Shown: positions 1-7,682, numbered from the stretch's first letter. The stretch: 16,359 bases of DNA from Pseudomonadota bacterium (GCA_023386765.1 JAEWJD010000059.1:1-16359), one strand, 5' to 3'. Numbers and translations: made by a program. Notes: generated by a model from the sequence alone, not told the origin.

Positions 1-1
1 T

Positions 2-568
2 TTGTGCCCGGGGGGGCCGGGCCGCCCCCCGGCCGCCCGCGACTGGCGCGCCGCCTATCTGCGGCGCACCTATGCCTGCGGAGCCTATCGGCCTTACGAG
101 ACCCTGGTACGCGAAGCCGCCCAGGAAACTGGGTTGCCGCCCGGCATGGCCGATGCACTGGATGCGCGCTGGGGCGAGCTCAAGCCCTGGGACGGCGTGG
201 CCGATGTGCTGCAAAGCCTGCGTGCCACGCACAAGCTGGGTGTGGTGACCAACTGCTCGGAGCGCCTGGGGCGTCTGGCTGCCGAGATCCCCGGCGTGCC
301 CTTCGATGTGGTGATCACTTCCGAGCAGGCCGGCTTCTACAAACCCGATCCGCGTCCCTATCAGATGGCCCTGGATGCGCTGGGTGCTCCGGCGTCGAAG
401 ACGCTGTTCGTGGCCGGTTCCGGTTATGACCTGTTCGGCACCGCGGCGGTGGGCATGGACACCTTCTGGCATAACCGCGTGGGCCTGAGCCTGCCGGCCG
501 GTGCGCCGGCGGCATTGGCTGAATCGCCGCAGATCGGGCCTGTGCTGGAGATCGCTGCCCGCTGCTAA
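2..568 (+). CDS. HAD-superfamily hydrolase, haloacid dehalogenase type II-like (5' end missing)
   Basis: This is the C-terminal 188 residues of a HAD hydrolase; the reading frame is already open at the window edge. The visible part holds the helical cap (ARDWRAAYLRRTYACGAYRP) and three of the four HAD motifs. Motif II is in GVVTNCSERLG, motif III lysine is in GFYKPDPRPYQMAL, and a motif IV variant is FVAGSGYDLFGTAAVGM followed by FWHNR. That last pattern resembles L-2-haloacid dehalogenases more than phosphatases. Motif I (DxDxT-like nucleophile), expected roughly 40 residues upstream, is outside the window, so activity cannot be judged. The first 15 codons are extremely GC-rich and read as low-complexity Pro/Gly, so the apparent TTG start at the edge is not credible. 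The gene lies 66 nt before a Bug-protein gene on the same strand and may be the first gene of that operon. The substrate is unknown. Confidence 0.8.
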   Translation: MCPGGPGRPPAARDWRAAYLRRTYACGAYRPYETLVREAAQETGLPPGMADALDARWGELKPWDGVADVLQSLRATHKLGVVTNCSERLGRLAAEIPGVPFDVVITSEQAGFYKPDPRPYQMALDALGAPASKTLFVAGSGYDLFGTAAVGMDTFWHNRVGLSLPAGAPAALAESPQIGPVLEIAARC

Positions 569-585
569 GAGCATCCCTGCCGCAA

Positions 586-603
586 GGGCCTGGGGTCAGG
601 CCC
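586..603 (+). other. Stem-loop between HAD gene and Bug gene
   Basis: A perfect 7-bp GC-rich inverted repeat (GGGCCTG / CAGGCCC) with a 4-nt loop starts 17 nt after the HAD stop codon. No T-run follows, so it is not a canonical intrinsic terminator. It could attenuate or protect the transcript between the two genes. Confidence 0.35.
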
Positions 604-634
604 GCTCACCCGTTTCACGTTTTCAGGAACTGCA

Positions 635-1612
635 ATGAAACTTGCCGCCCTGGCGGGCGCGTTGACCGCGCTCGCCCTTGCCGCGCCGCATTCACAGGCG
701 CAGACCTGGCCGCAACGGTCCATTACGCTCATCATGCCTTTCCCCGCCGGCGGGCCCAGCGATGCATTGGCCCGCGCGGTGGCGGCCAAGCTGGCGGGCG
801 CGCTGAAGACTTCCATCGTGGTCGAGAACGTTGGCGGGGCAGGGGGCTCAATCGGCCTGCAGCGTGTGGCGCGCAGTGCGCCCGATGGCTACACCATCGG
901 TTTTGGCACCATCGGAACGCATGCGGCCAATATGTTGTTGTATGCCAAGCCGGCCTACGATGCCCGACGCGATTTTGCACCGTTGGGGCAGATCGGCTCG
1001 GCCCCCACGGTGTTGCTGGTCAAGCAGGGATTGCCGGTCAAGACCTTCGACGAGTTCGCCGCCTATCTGAAGGCGCATGCCGGTGAGATGTCATATGGCA
1101 GCGCCGGTGTCGGCTCGATTTCGCACCTGGCCTGCCTGATGTTGCTGGACGATCTGAAGGCCGATGTGGTGCATGTCCCGTACAAGGGGGTCGCGCCGGC
1201 CATGACCGGCCTCATGGGCGGGGAAACGGATTTCATGTGCGACCAGACCACGACCGTGCTGCCTCAGGTCGCGGGCGGGCGGGTGCGTGCTGTCGCCATG
1301 TTGACCCGTGCGCCGTTCGGCGGATTGCCCGGCGTGGTGCCGGCCCAGGCCAGCGGTCTGACCGATATCGACTTCCGCTCCTGGAATGGCCTGTTCGCGC
1401 CGCGCGGCACGCCGGCGCCGATCGTGCAGCAGTTCAATGCCGCCATCAACGAAGTGCTGGCCGATCCCGAGCTGGTGCGCCAGATGGGCGAGGTCGGTGT
1501 CGAGTTTCCCGAACGCCAGGCCAACACCCCCGAGCAGCTCTCGCAACAGGTGGCGCGGGCGCTGGAAGGCCTCACGCCGCTGCTGCGCGGCGCGCATGCT
1601 CAATCTCATTGA
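635..1612 (+). CDS. Bug-family tripartite tricarboxylate transporter substrate-binding protein
   Basis: This 325-aa protein is a periplasmic solute-binding protein of the Bug (TctC-like) family. Residues 1-23 form a Sec signal peptide: a short MK start, an alanine/leucine core and a likely cleavage after HSQA. The mature part begins with the family hallmarks: WPQRSITLIMPFPAGGPSDALAR, then VENVGGAGGSIGL (the ligand-binding beta-turn region), and later VPYKGVAPAMTGLMGGETDF. Length and architecture are normal for the family. AGGAA at 625-629 lies 5 nt before the ATG and supports this start. No TctA or TctB membrane subunit is nearby, as is typical for the many orphan Bug proteins of Bordetella relatives. 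It is followed after 13 nt by a D-amino-acid lyase-like gene and RidA, so its ligand could be a substrate or relative of that enzyme, but the sequence does not identify it. Confidence 0.93.
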   Translation: MKLAALAGALTALALAAPHSQAQTWPQRSITLIMPFPAGGPSDALARAVAAKLAGALKTSIVVENVGGAGGSIGLQRVARSAPDGYTIGFGTIGTHAANMLLYAKPAYDARRDFAPLGQIGSAPTVLLVKQGLPVKTFDEFAAYLKAHAGEMSYGSAGVGSISHLACLMLLDDLKADVVHVPYKGVAPAMTGLMGGETDFMCDQTTTVLPQVAGGRVRAVAMLTRAPFGGLPGVVPAQASGLTDIDFRSWNGLFAPRGTPAPIVQQFNAAINEVLADPELVRQMGEVGVEFPERQANTPEQLSQQVARALEGLTPLLRGAHAQSH

Positions 1613-1625
1613 ACACAGGAACCTT

Positions 1626-2771
1626 ATGCAACTTGAATCTCTGGAAACGCCCGCTCTACTGCTGGATCAGACCCGCATGGCACGCAATATCGCGCGCCTG
1701 CGTGAGCGTCTGGCACCGATGGGTGTGACGCTGCGCCCGCATGTCAAAACCAACAAATCCGCCGATGTCACGCGTGAACTGGGAGGGCCTGGCCACCCGA
1801 TCACCGTGTCCACGCTCAAGGAGGCCGACTACTTCCTGGCCCATGGCTGGCGCGACATTCTCTATGCCGTGGGAGTGGTGCCGTCGAAGTTGCCGCATAT
1901 CGCCCGCCTGGTGGCGGCTGGCGCGCGCCTGAGTATCGTGCTCGATAACGTGGAGGCCGCCAGTGCGGTGGCGCAATACTGTCAGGAGCACGCCCTGTTT
2001 CTGCCGGTACTGATTGAAATCGATACCGACGGTCACCGCTCGGGGGTCGCCCCGGAGGATCCGTTGTTGCTCGATATCGCGGCCCGGTTACCGGGCACCC
2101 CCGCAAGCGGAGCCTGGCTGGCCGGCGTGATGACCCATGCCGGCGAGTCATACAACTGCCGCAGCCAGGCAGCCATCGAGGCCTGCGCCGAACAGGAGCG
2201 TGCCGGTGCGGTGCGGGCGGCGGCGCGCTTGCGCGCGGCCGGCTATGCCGCGCCGGTGGTCAGCGTGGGCAGCACGCCGACGGCGCACTTTGCGCGCGAC
2301 CTGGAGGGTGTGACCGAAGTGCGTGCCGGCGTCTACGTGTTCTTTGACCTGGTCATGCAGGGCCTGGGTGTGTGCGACATCGACGACATTGCCCTGTCGG
2401 TGCTGTGCACGGTGATCGGTCATCAGCGCGAGAAGGGATGGTTGATCACGGACGCGGGCTGGATGGCTATGTCGCGCGACCGGGGCACATCGCGCCAAGC
2501 GGTGGATCAGGGTTATGGCCTGGTGTGTGACAGCTACGGCCAGCCGCTGGGCGAGCTCATCGTGGCCGACGCCAACCAGGAGCATGGCGTGATCCGCCAT
2601 CGCAGCGACCCGCTGGCCACGCCCATGTTGCCCATCGGCACCCTGTTGCGCATCCTGCCCAACCACGCTTGCGCGACCGGGGCGCAGCATGACGGTTATC
2701 ACGTGCTGCGGGGCACGGACGCCACCGTGCATGCCCGTTGGCCGCGCCTGAATGGCTGGGGCGCGCTATGA
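1626..2771 (+). CDS. D-threonine aldolase / D-serine dehydratase-like metal- and PLP-dependent enzyme
   Basis: This 381-aa protein belongs to the fold-type III (alanine racemase-like barrel) family of D-threonine aldolases and eukaryotic-type D-serine dehydratases. The N-terminal barrel begins ETPALLLD. It carries the PLP lysine signature LRPHVKTNKS, with K41 the likely Schiff-base residue. A C-terminal domain ends with the metal-site pattern LPNHACATGA. His347 and Cys349 match the Zn ligands I remember for chicken D-serine dehydratase. Other family blocks seen are VLIEIDTDGHRSG and VTEVRAGVYVFFD. The reading frame is open further upstream, but the ATG at 1626, 13 nt after the previous stop and preceded by an AGGA, gives the family-normal N terminus. 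The stop overlaps the RidA start (ATGA), which implies translational coupling. Retro-aldol cleavage versus dehydration cannot be decided from sequence. The RidA partner favours an enamine-producing dehydratase. Confidence 0.88.
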   Translation: MQLESLETPALLLDQTRMARNIARLRERLAPMGVTLRPHVKTNKSADVTRELGGPGHPITVSTLKEADYFLAHGWRDILYAVGVVPSKLPHIARLVAAGARLSIVLDNVEAASAVAQYCQEHALFLPVLIEIDTDGHRSGVAPEDPLLLDIAARLPGTPASGAWLAGVMTHAGESYNCRSQAAIEACAEQERAGAVRAAARLRAAGYAAPVVSVGSTPTAHFARDLEGVTEVRAGVYVFFDLVMQGLGVCDIDDIALSVLCTVIGHQREKGWLITDAGWMAMSRDRGTSRQAVDQGYGLVCDSYGQPLGELIVADANQEHGVIRHRSDPLATPMLPIGTLLRILPNHACATGAQHDGYHVLRGTDATVHARWPRLNGWGAL

Positions 2772-3163
2772 ACGCTGCCTCTGTTCTGACGCCCCCGGTG
2801 GCCGGCCTGGCCACGCCGCGGGGACATTATTCGCATGTGGCGGTCGGTGCAGGCATGGCCTATGTGTCGGGGCAGTTACCCTTGGATGCCCAGGGGCTGC
2901 CACAAGCAGACCTGCCGTTGGAGGCACAGGCGCGTCTGGCGCTGGCTAACGTGCAGGCCGCGCTGGCGGCCTGTGCCTGCCACTGGCAGGACGTGTTGAA
3001 AGTGACGGTGTATCTGGCCGGCGTGGAGCATTGGCCGCAATTCGATGCGGTCTATCGTGAAGTGCTGGCTGCGGCACGTCCGGCGCGTGCCGTGGTGCCC
3101 GTGCCCGCCTTGCATTACGGTGTACTGGTGGAAATCGAAGCCGTGGCGGTGTTACCCGCCTGA
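2768..3163 (+). CDS. RidA/YjgF-family enamine/imine deaminase
   Basis: This 131-aa RidA-family protein would hydrolyse reactive enamine/imine intermediates, such as 2-aminoacrylate released by PLP enzymes, to the keto acid and ammonia. Family signatures are YSHVAVGAGMAYVSGQLPLD (residues 21-40), the KVTVYL strand, QFDAVYREV and the C-terminal block PARAVVPV...GVLVEIEAVA. Arg107 and Glu122 stand at the same spacing as the catalytic Arg105 and Glu120 of E. coli RidA. The residue at the Cys107 position is Val, so this is a RidA relative rather than an exact copy. The ATG at 2768 overlaps the TGA of the upstream D-amino-acid lyase by ATGA. An in-frame ATG ten codons upstream would overlap that gene more and adds non-family residues, so I rejected it. 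The coupling suggests that it quenches the product of its neighbour. Confidence 0.92.
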   Translation: MNAASVLTPPVAGLATPRGHYSHVAVGAGMAYVSGQLPLDAQGLPQADLPLEAQARLALANVQAALAACACHWQDVLKVTVYLAGVEHWPQFDAVYREVLAAARPARAVVPVPALHYGVLVEIEAVAVLPA

Positions 3164-3192
3164 ACCGGCAGGCCTAGGCGGCGCTGGCGGTT
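3163..3192. terminator. Possible bidirectional stem-loop between convergent genes
   Basis: An imperfect inverted repeat begins at the ridA stop codon and ends inside the last codons of the convergent dedA-rhodanese gene. Arms AACCG and CGGTT, then CAG/CTG, are separated by single G-G mismatches. Only a TTT follows on the plus strand. Position suggests a shared terminator, but the stem is weak. Confidence 0.3.
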
Positions 3193-4136
3193 TGAGGCAG
3201 ATCGGGCGCGTGCGCCGCCTGCATGGCCAGCCAGGTCTCAAAACCTCCCTGCAGGTGACGCGCGTTCACGAAGCCCAGTCGCCGCAGGCGGTGTGCGGCG
3301 CGGGCCGCCGTGGCGTCATGCGGGCAGGCGCAAAGCGTCACGATGCAGGTGGTGCGCGGCCATTGCCGCACCAGGCGGGGCAGTTGCGCCAGGGTCACCA
3401 ACTGGGCACCCGGGATGGTGCCCAGCTCGGCCACCAGAGCCGGGCTGCGCAGGTCCAGCACCTGAGGCCTGCGGGCATCGTTGACCAGCTCGCGCCAGTG
3501 TTCCTGGGTAATCGAGGGCATGGCAGCCAGGCGCAGGAAGGCGTGGCGATGCCAGAGCTTCCAGGCCAACCACAGAGCCAGCAGGCTCAGCGCGGCCAGG
3601 CCCAGTACCGGCGCATGGCTTTCCAGCAGCCCGAGGGCCTCGTCGACCTGTGTTCGCAGCAGCCAGCCGGCAAGCAAGGCGCTGCCGGCCCACAAGGCAG
3701 CCCCGCCGCCGGCGGCCAGGGTGAAGCGCGCCAGCGGTATGCGCAGCACGCCTGCCATGGGGGCGGCGACTGCGGAAAAGCCGGGGATGAACTTGGCGAA
3801 CAGCAGCGACCAGGCGCCCCAGCGGCCGAAGCGATCGGCTGTCTGCGTGACACAGCTGCCCGGGTTGATGGACAGTTTGCACATCCAGGCCAGCACGCGA
3901 TAACCGAAGCGCCGGCCGATGCCGTACCAGAGGCGGTCTGCCAGCATGGCAGCCAGCAGCGCGATGACCATCAGTACCAGCAGTTGAGGGGCGCCAGCCG
4001 CGAGACTGCCTGCCAGCAGCAAGGTGGGCAGCACCGGGATGGGCAGGCCCATCTGCTGCAGCAGCACATTGGCAAAGACCACGCCCGGGGCGTAGTAGGT
4101 GAGGGCGGCGCGAATCGCCGCAGCGTCGAAATCCAT
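3174..4136 (-). CDS. DedA-family membrane protein fused to a C-terminal rhodanese domain
   Basis: This 320-aa fusion has residues 1-200 as a DedA/SNARE-associated (PF09335-type) inner-membrane protein. Hydrophobic segments lie near 16-30, 34-66, 105-135, 140-160 and 178-194. The conserved re-entrant-loop region reads LLFAKFIPGFSAVAAPMAG at 111-129. DedA proteins are linked to membrane homeostasis and lipid-carrier flipping. Residues about 210-310 form a rhodanese domain: QVLDLRSP, IPGAQLV, the active-site loop IVTLCACPHDATAARAA with Cys269/Cys271, and a closing HLQGGFETW. The CxC loop is longer than the canonical CRSGxRS loop, so whether it transfers sulfur is open. The final MPSIT-to-rhodanese segment should be cytoplasmic after the last helix. 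The gene is convergent with ridA and lies 140 nt downstream of the acuI-like gene. It looks like a separate unit, not part of the catabolic cluster. Confidence 0.88.
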   Translation of the reverse strand: MDFDAAAIRAALTYYAPGVVFANVLLQQMGLPIPVLPTLLLAGSLAAGAPQLLVLMVIALLAAMLADRLWYGIGRRFGYRVLAWMCKLSINPGSCVTQTADRFGRWGAWSLLFAKFIPGFSAVAAPMAGVLRIPLARFTLAAGGGAALWAGSALLAGWLLRTQVDEALGLLESHAPVLGLAALSLLALWLAWKLWHRHAFLRLAAMPSITQEHWRELVNDARRPQVLDLRSPALVAELGTIPGAQLVTLAQLPRLVRQWPRTTCIVTLCACPHDATAARAAHRLRRLGFVNARHLQGGFETWLAMQAAHAPDLPQTASAA

Positions 4137-4181
4137 ACAGTGACGGCCGTGTGGGCCGGTAGCGGGCAGTCAAGTCAGGCG

Positions 4182-4204
4182 CAGGGCCGGAAAAACCGGC
4201 CCTG
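4182..4204 (-). terminator. Strong GC stem-loop downstream of the acyl-CoA cluster
   Basis: A perfect 9-bp stem (CAGGGCCGG / CCGGCCCTG) encloses an AAAAA loop (TTTTT on the minus strand). It sits between the last gene of the minus-strand cluster and the dedA-rhodanese start. No T-run follows on the minus strand; on the plus side a TATTTT follows after a few bases. It is best read as a transcript end or processing structure for the cluster; intrinsic termination is uncertain. Confidence 0.4.
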
Positions 4205-4276
4205 GCCGTATTTTACTGCGCCGCCTGGCGCGCCGCCCTCATACCCCTGCGCGCCGTGTGCCGGAGAGCGGTGGCC

Positions 4277-5263
4277 TCAGGCGTTGACGTCGACCACCAC
4301 ACGTCCGCGCACCTGGCCCGCCAGCAGGGCCTGGGACACCGGGATGCTCTCGCCCAGACCGATGGTGGGCCCGGTCAGGCGCGCGAGCTTGCCCGTTTCC
4401 AGTTCGGTGGCCAGACGCTGCCAGGCGAGCTCGCGTTGTTCCGGGGGGCAGAGCATGCAGTTGATGCCGACCAGGCTGATGCCGCGCAGGATGAAAGGTG
4501 CGACCGAGCTGGGAAAATCCATGCCCTGGGCCAGACCGCAGGCCGCCACCACGCCGCCGTCGTGCAGGGTGGCGCAGACATTGGCCAGCGTGTGGCTGCC
4601 GACCGAGTCGATCGCCCCTGCCCAACGGGCCGTACCCAAGGGCCGGCCCGGTTGGTTCAGGGTGTTGCGATCGACAATCTCGGCTGCGCCCAGCGCCTGG
4701 AGATAGGCGGCTTCCTGGGGCCGGCCAGTCGCTGCCGCGACACGATAGCCCAGGGTGGAGAGCAGCGACACCGCCACGCTGCCCACGCCGCCGGCCGCGC
4801 CGGTCACCAGGATGTCGCCGTGTTGTGGCGTCAGGCCCTGCCGTTCCAGTGCCATGACCGCGAGCATGGCGGTATAGCCGGCCGTGCCGATGGCCATGAC
4901 GTCATGCAGGCTCAACTCGGGCGGCAGGTGCACCAGACCATCGGCCGGAACGACAGCTTGCTGCGCCAGGCCGCCCCATTGGGTCTCTCCCAGCCCCCAG
5001 CCGGTGATCAGCACCTCGTCTCCCGCCTGAAAGCGCGGGTCGGCGCTGCTTTGCACGGTGCCGGCCAGATCGATGCCCGGCACCAGCGGGAAACGGCGCA
5101 GGATGGGAGCCTGGCCCGTGATGGCCAGGGCATCCTTGTAGTTCAAGGTGGAGTACGCCACCTTGATGCGTACACCTTCGGCGGGAAGACGGTCCTCGGT
5201 CACGCTTTGCAGGGTGCTTCGGTAGCCGGCGTCGTCTTTCTCGGTCAGTATGGCTTGAAACAT
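4277..5263 (-). CDS. acuI: AcuI/YhdH-like NADPH-dependent acryloyl-CoA reductase (MDR family)
   Basis: This 328-aa zinc-independent medium-chain dehydrogenase/reductase is close in sequence pattern to E. coli YhdH and the AcuI enzymes, which reduce acryloyl-CoA to propionyl-CoA with NADPH. Diagnostic blocks are YSTLNYKDALAITG (residues 37-50), RRFPLVPGIDLAGTV, GWGLGETQWGG and the nucleotide fold VTGAAGGVGSVAVSLLSTLGY followed by AATGR. YhdH/AcuI proteins share NYKDALAITG almost exactly. Length agrees with the family (about 325). The frame is open 16 codons further upstream, but MFQAILTEKDD is the family N terminus. Upstream of it there is only a weak GGAT. The gene starts 28 nt after the AMACR-like gene, so it is likely cotranscribed as the last member of the minus-strand cluster. 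It implies that an acryloyl-type CoA ester is produced or must be detoxified there. The exact substrate is inference. Confidence 0.85.
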   Translation of the reverse strand: MFQAILTEKDDAGYRSTLQSVTEDRLPAEGVRIKVAYSTLNYKDALAITGQAPILRRFPLVPGIDLAGTVQSSADPRFQAGDEVLITGWGLGETQWGGLAQQAVVPADGLVHLPPELSLHDVMAIGTAGYTAMLAVMALERQGLTPQHGDILVTGAAGGVGSVAVSLLSTLGYRVAAATGRPQEAAYLQALGAAEIVDRNTLNQPGRPLGTARWAGAIDSVGSHTLANVCATLHDGGVVAACGLAQGMDFPSSVAPFILRGISLVGINCMLCPPEQRELAWQRLATELETGKLARLTGPTIGLGESIPVSQALLAGQVRGRVVVDVNA

Positions 5264-5291
5264 GTCGGATCCAGAAAAGAGGGGCTGAGAG

Positions 5292-6353
5292 TCATTCGCG
5301 CAACGGAGCAAAGCGTGGCGCCAGCCCAGCCCGAAAGCCGCCGTCAGCGGCTTCGGAGAAGACGGCGCGCGCCTGGTTGTGCGGATGCAGCGGCGCTTCG
5401 CGCAAGGACAGCACCGGGCTGACGCAGGCGTCCAGCGGCTCGAACACGGTGCTCCAGTGCGCGCGTGTCTGGGCTAGGAAACACTGTGCGAAACGCTGGC
5501 GCAGCGCGTCCCAGTTAGCCGGGTCATCGCGTGTCGGCAAGGTGGCTTCGTCCAGGCCCAGCGCTTGCACGAGCACCTGGTAGAACTGCGGTTCGATGGC
5601 ACCCACCGCCATGTAGCCGCCGCATGCGGTTTGATAAACACTGTACCAGGGAGTGCCACCGTCGAGCATGTTGACTCCGCGCTGATCGCGCCAGCTTCCC
5701 TGGGCCAGCCGTTCATAGACCACGCCGCTCTGGCGCACGGCGCCGTCCAGCATGGCGGCATCGACCACGCAGCCCTGGCCGCTTTCGCGCGCGCGCAGCA
5801 AGGCCGCCAGCAGACCGATCACCATGAACGTCCCGCCGCCGCCGTAGTCGCCCACCAGGTTGAGAGGGATGGTGGGCGGGCCGTCCTTGGGCCCGATGGC
5901 ATGCAGGGCGCCGGACAGGGCAATGTAGTTGATGTCATGCCCGGCGCGCAGCGCCAGCGGGCCTTCCTGGCCCCAGCCGGTGACGCGCACGTAGACCAGG
6001 CGCGGATTGATGGCGTGGCAGTCCGAGGGGCCCAGGCCCAGCCTTTCCATGACACCGGGCCGCATGCCTTCGATCAGTACGTCGTGCTCGGCGATGAGCG
6101 CGCGCACCCGGGCCTGATCGGCGCTGGATTTCAGATCCAGGTGGACGTCCTGGCGGCCGCGTTCGCTGAGCGTGTCGGCGCTCTTCGCAGGCTGGCCCGG
6201 TTGCGGCCGGCAGACGCGGGTGATCCGGGCCGCCATGTCGGCCAGCAGGCTCACGCCCCAGGGGACCGGGCCGATGGCAGAGAATTCCAGCACCTTCAGG
6301 CCGGCCAGGGGGCCGGCGGTCGGGAGGGATGGCGAGGCGGCGGGCATGGTCAT
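5292..6353 (-). CDS. Family III CoA-transferase fold, alpha-methylacyl-CoA racemase-like
   Basis: This 353-aa protein resembles alpha-methylacyl-CoA racemases (AMACR/MCR) within the CaiB/BaiF family. It starts with the N-terminal block PLAGLKVLEFSAIGPVPWG and has IEGMRPGVMERLGLGP. The racemase catalytic regions are present: GHDINYIALSGALHAIG (His139), NLVGDYGGGG (Asp169) and VGAIEPQFYQVL (Glu254). These correspond to His126, Asp156 and Glu241 of mycobacterial MCR as I remember them. Such enzymes epimerise 2-methylacyl-CoA esters, though isomerase or transferase activity on other thioesters is possible. The ATG at 6353 overlaps the TGA of the upstream CaiB gene by one base (TGATG) and has AAGGAG seven bases before it. 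A second ATG two codons later is possible. The coupling to the CoA-transferase suggests equal expression and consecutive chemistry. Start is fairly secure; substrate is unknown. Confidence 0.85.
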   Translation of the reverse strand: MTMPAASPSLPTAGPLAGLKVLEFSAIGPVPWGVSLLADMAARITRVCRPQPGQPAKSADTLSERGRQDVHLDLKSSADQARVRALIAEHDVLIEGMRPGVMERLGLGPSDCHAINPRLVYVRVTGWGQEGPLALRAGHDINYIALSGALHAIGPKDGPPTIPLNLVGDYGGGGTFMVIGLLAALLRARESGQGCVVDAAMLDGAVRQSGVVYERLAQGSWRDQRGVNMLDGGTPWYSVYQTACGGYMAVGAIEPQFYQVLVQALGLDEATLPTRDDPANWDALRQRFAQCFLAQTRAHWSTVFEPLDACVSPVLSLREAPLHPHNQARAVFSEAADGGFRAGLAPRFAPLRE

Positions 6354-7588
6354 CACAACACTCCTTCGGATTGCAGGCGCTGGAATTCGTCGGGGCTCAT
6401 GCCGAGCTGCTCCAGGTATATCTCTTGATTGTGCTGACCCACTGCCGGCGCCGGCTCGACCTTGCGTTGCGGCGTGTGGCTGAAACGGGGCACCACGCCC
6501 TGCATGCGGATGGGCCCCAGGGTGGGGTGCTCGACCGACACGATGTTCTCGCGCGCGGCATAGTGCGGGTGTTCGACGATGTCGGCGATGGTCAGGGCAA
6601 TGGCATAAGGCACCCCTTCGGCATCGAGGGCGTCGCACACGGTTTGCAGCGGGGTTTCGCGTATCCATTGGCCGACGATCTCATTGAGCTCCTCGACCCG
6701 GTTCCAGCGCTGGGCATGCGTGGCCAATGCGGGATCCTGGTGCAGGTCAGGCCGTTGCATGGCCTGGCACAGGCGGCGAAAGACCGCGTCACCCGAGCAA
6801 GTCAGGGTCATGTAGCGGCCATCGCTGGTCTCGAAATTGTTGCCCGGCGCGGCACCGTAATGCACATTGCCGGTGCGTGTGCGCACCAGGCCCAGGCGGT
6901 CATAGGCTGCCGTCATGGATTCGGTCATGCGGTACATGGATTCATACAGGGCCAGGTCGATCTGCTGGCCGCGCCCGCCATTGACGTCGCGATGATAAAG
7001 CGCGGTCATGATGGCGAAGGCCCCCAGCGTGGCCGTGAAGTAATCGGCCATGGACGTGGCGATGCGTACCGGCGGACGGTCGGGGTAGCCATTGAGTGCC
7101 ATGATGCCGCTGAAGGCCAGGCCGATGCGGTCGTAGCCGGCCCGATTGGACAAGGGGCCGGTCTGGCCGAAACCGGAGACACTCAGCATCACCAGGCCCG
7201 GGTTGATCTCGGCCAGCGCCTCGTAGCCCAGGCCCCACTTCTCCAGGGTGCCGGGACGGAAGTTTTCCAGGACAACATCGGCGCGCGCCACCAGACGCTT
7301 GAGGATGGCCTGGCCCTGTTCCGTGCGCAGGTTGAGCGTGATGGATTTCTTGTTACGGCCATCAACGTTCCACCACAGGCTTTCCTCTTCCAGGAACGGC
7401 CCCAGGCCGCGCAGGGTGTCGCCGCTACCGGGTTGCTCGACCTTGATGACGGTTGCGCCGAAATCGGCCATCAGGGTGCCGGCGACCGGTGCGGCCACCA
7501 TGGTGCCGATGTCGATGACGATAAGCTTGTCCAACATGGCGCCGGCTTTGGCCGGGGCGGATTGGGAGGGTTGCTGCGGGGTGCTCAT
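6353..7588 (-). CDS. CaiB/BaiF family III CoA-transferase
   Basis: This 411-aa protein would move CoA between carboxylic acids (formyl-CoA transferase/CaiB superfamily). Visible blocks are LDKLIVIDIGTMVAAPVAGTL (19-39), ADFGATVIKVEQPGSGD (41-57), NKKSITLNLR (79-88), DVVLENFRPGTLEKWGL (104-120) and SGFGQTGPL (138-146). The region that normally carries the catalytic aspartate reads GRGQQIDLALYESMYRM. By motif alignment with formyl-CoA transferase the nucleophile position is Glu216 instead of Asp, a substitution I believe occurs in other family members. The start is ATG 7588, preceded by GAGGAG seven bases upstream. MLDK at residue 18 is a less likely alternative because no such site precedes it. 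A 125-nt gap with a stem-loop separates it from the upstream hydratase-like gene, and it overlaps the AMACR-like gene by one base. CoA donor and acceptor are unknown. Confidence 0.88.
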   Translation of the reverse strand: MSTPQQPSQSAPAKAGAMLDKLIVIDIGTMVAAPVAGTLMADFGATVIKVEQPGSGDTLRGLGPFLEEESLWWNVDGRNKKSITLNLRTEQGQAILKRLVARADVVLENFRPGTLEKWGLGYEALAEINPGLVMLSVSGFGQTGPLSNRAGYDRIGLAFSGIMALNGYPDRPPVRIATSMADYFTATLGAFAIMTALYHRDVNGGRGQQIDLALYESMYRMTESMTAAYDRLGLVRTRTGNVHYGAAPGNNFETSDGRYMTLTCSGDAVFRRLCQAMQRPDLHQDPALATHAQRWNRVEELNEIVGQWIRETPLQTVCDALDAEGVPYAIALTIADIVEHPHYAARENIVSVEHPTLGPIRMQGVVPRFSHTPQRKVEPAPAVGQHNQEIYLEQLGMSPDEFQRLQSEGVL

Positions 7589-7663
7589 GCTTGGTCTCCT
7601 CGGGCCAGTGACAGGTGTCCCGGCTTTGATTGGTATGGGATGTGTCGCGTACAGGCGTGGGCA

Positions 7664-7682
7664 TGCCGCCCGCATGGCGGCA
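7664..7682. other. Perfect stem-loop in the hydratase-CoA-transferase gap
   Basis: TGCCGCC and GGCGGCA form a 7-bp perfect stem with a 5-nt loop (CGCAT), in the 125-nt gap between two co-directional genes. There is no T-run on either side. It could stabilise or process the polycistronic message or partially attenuate it. Confidence 0.35.
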
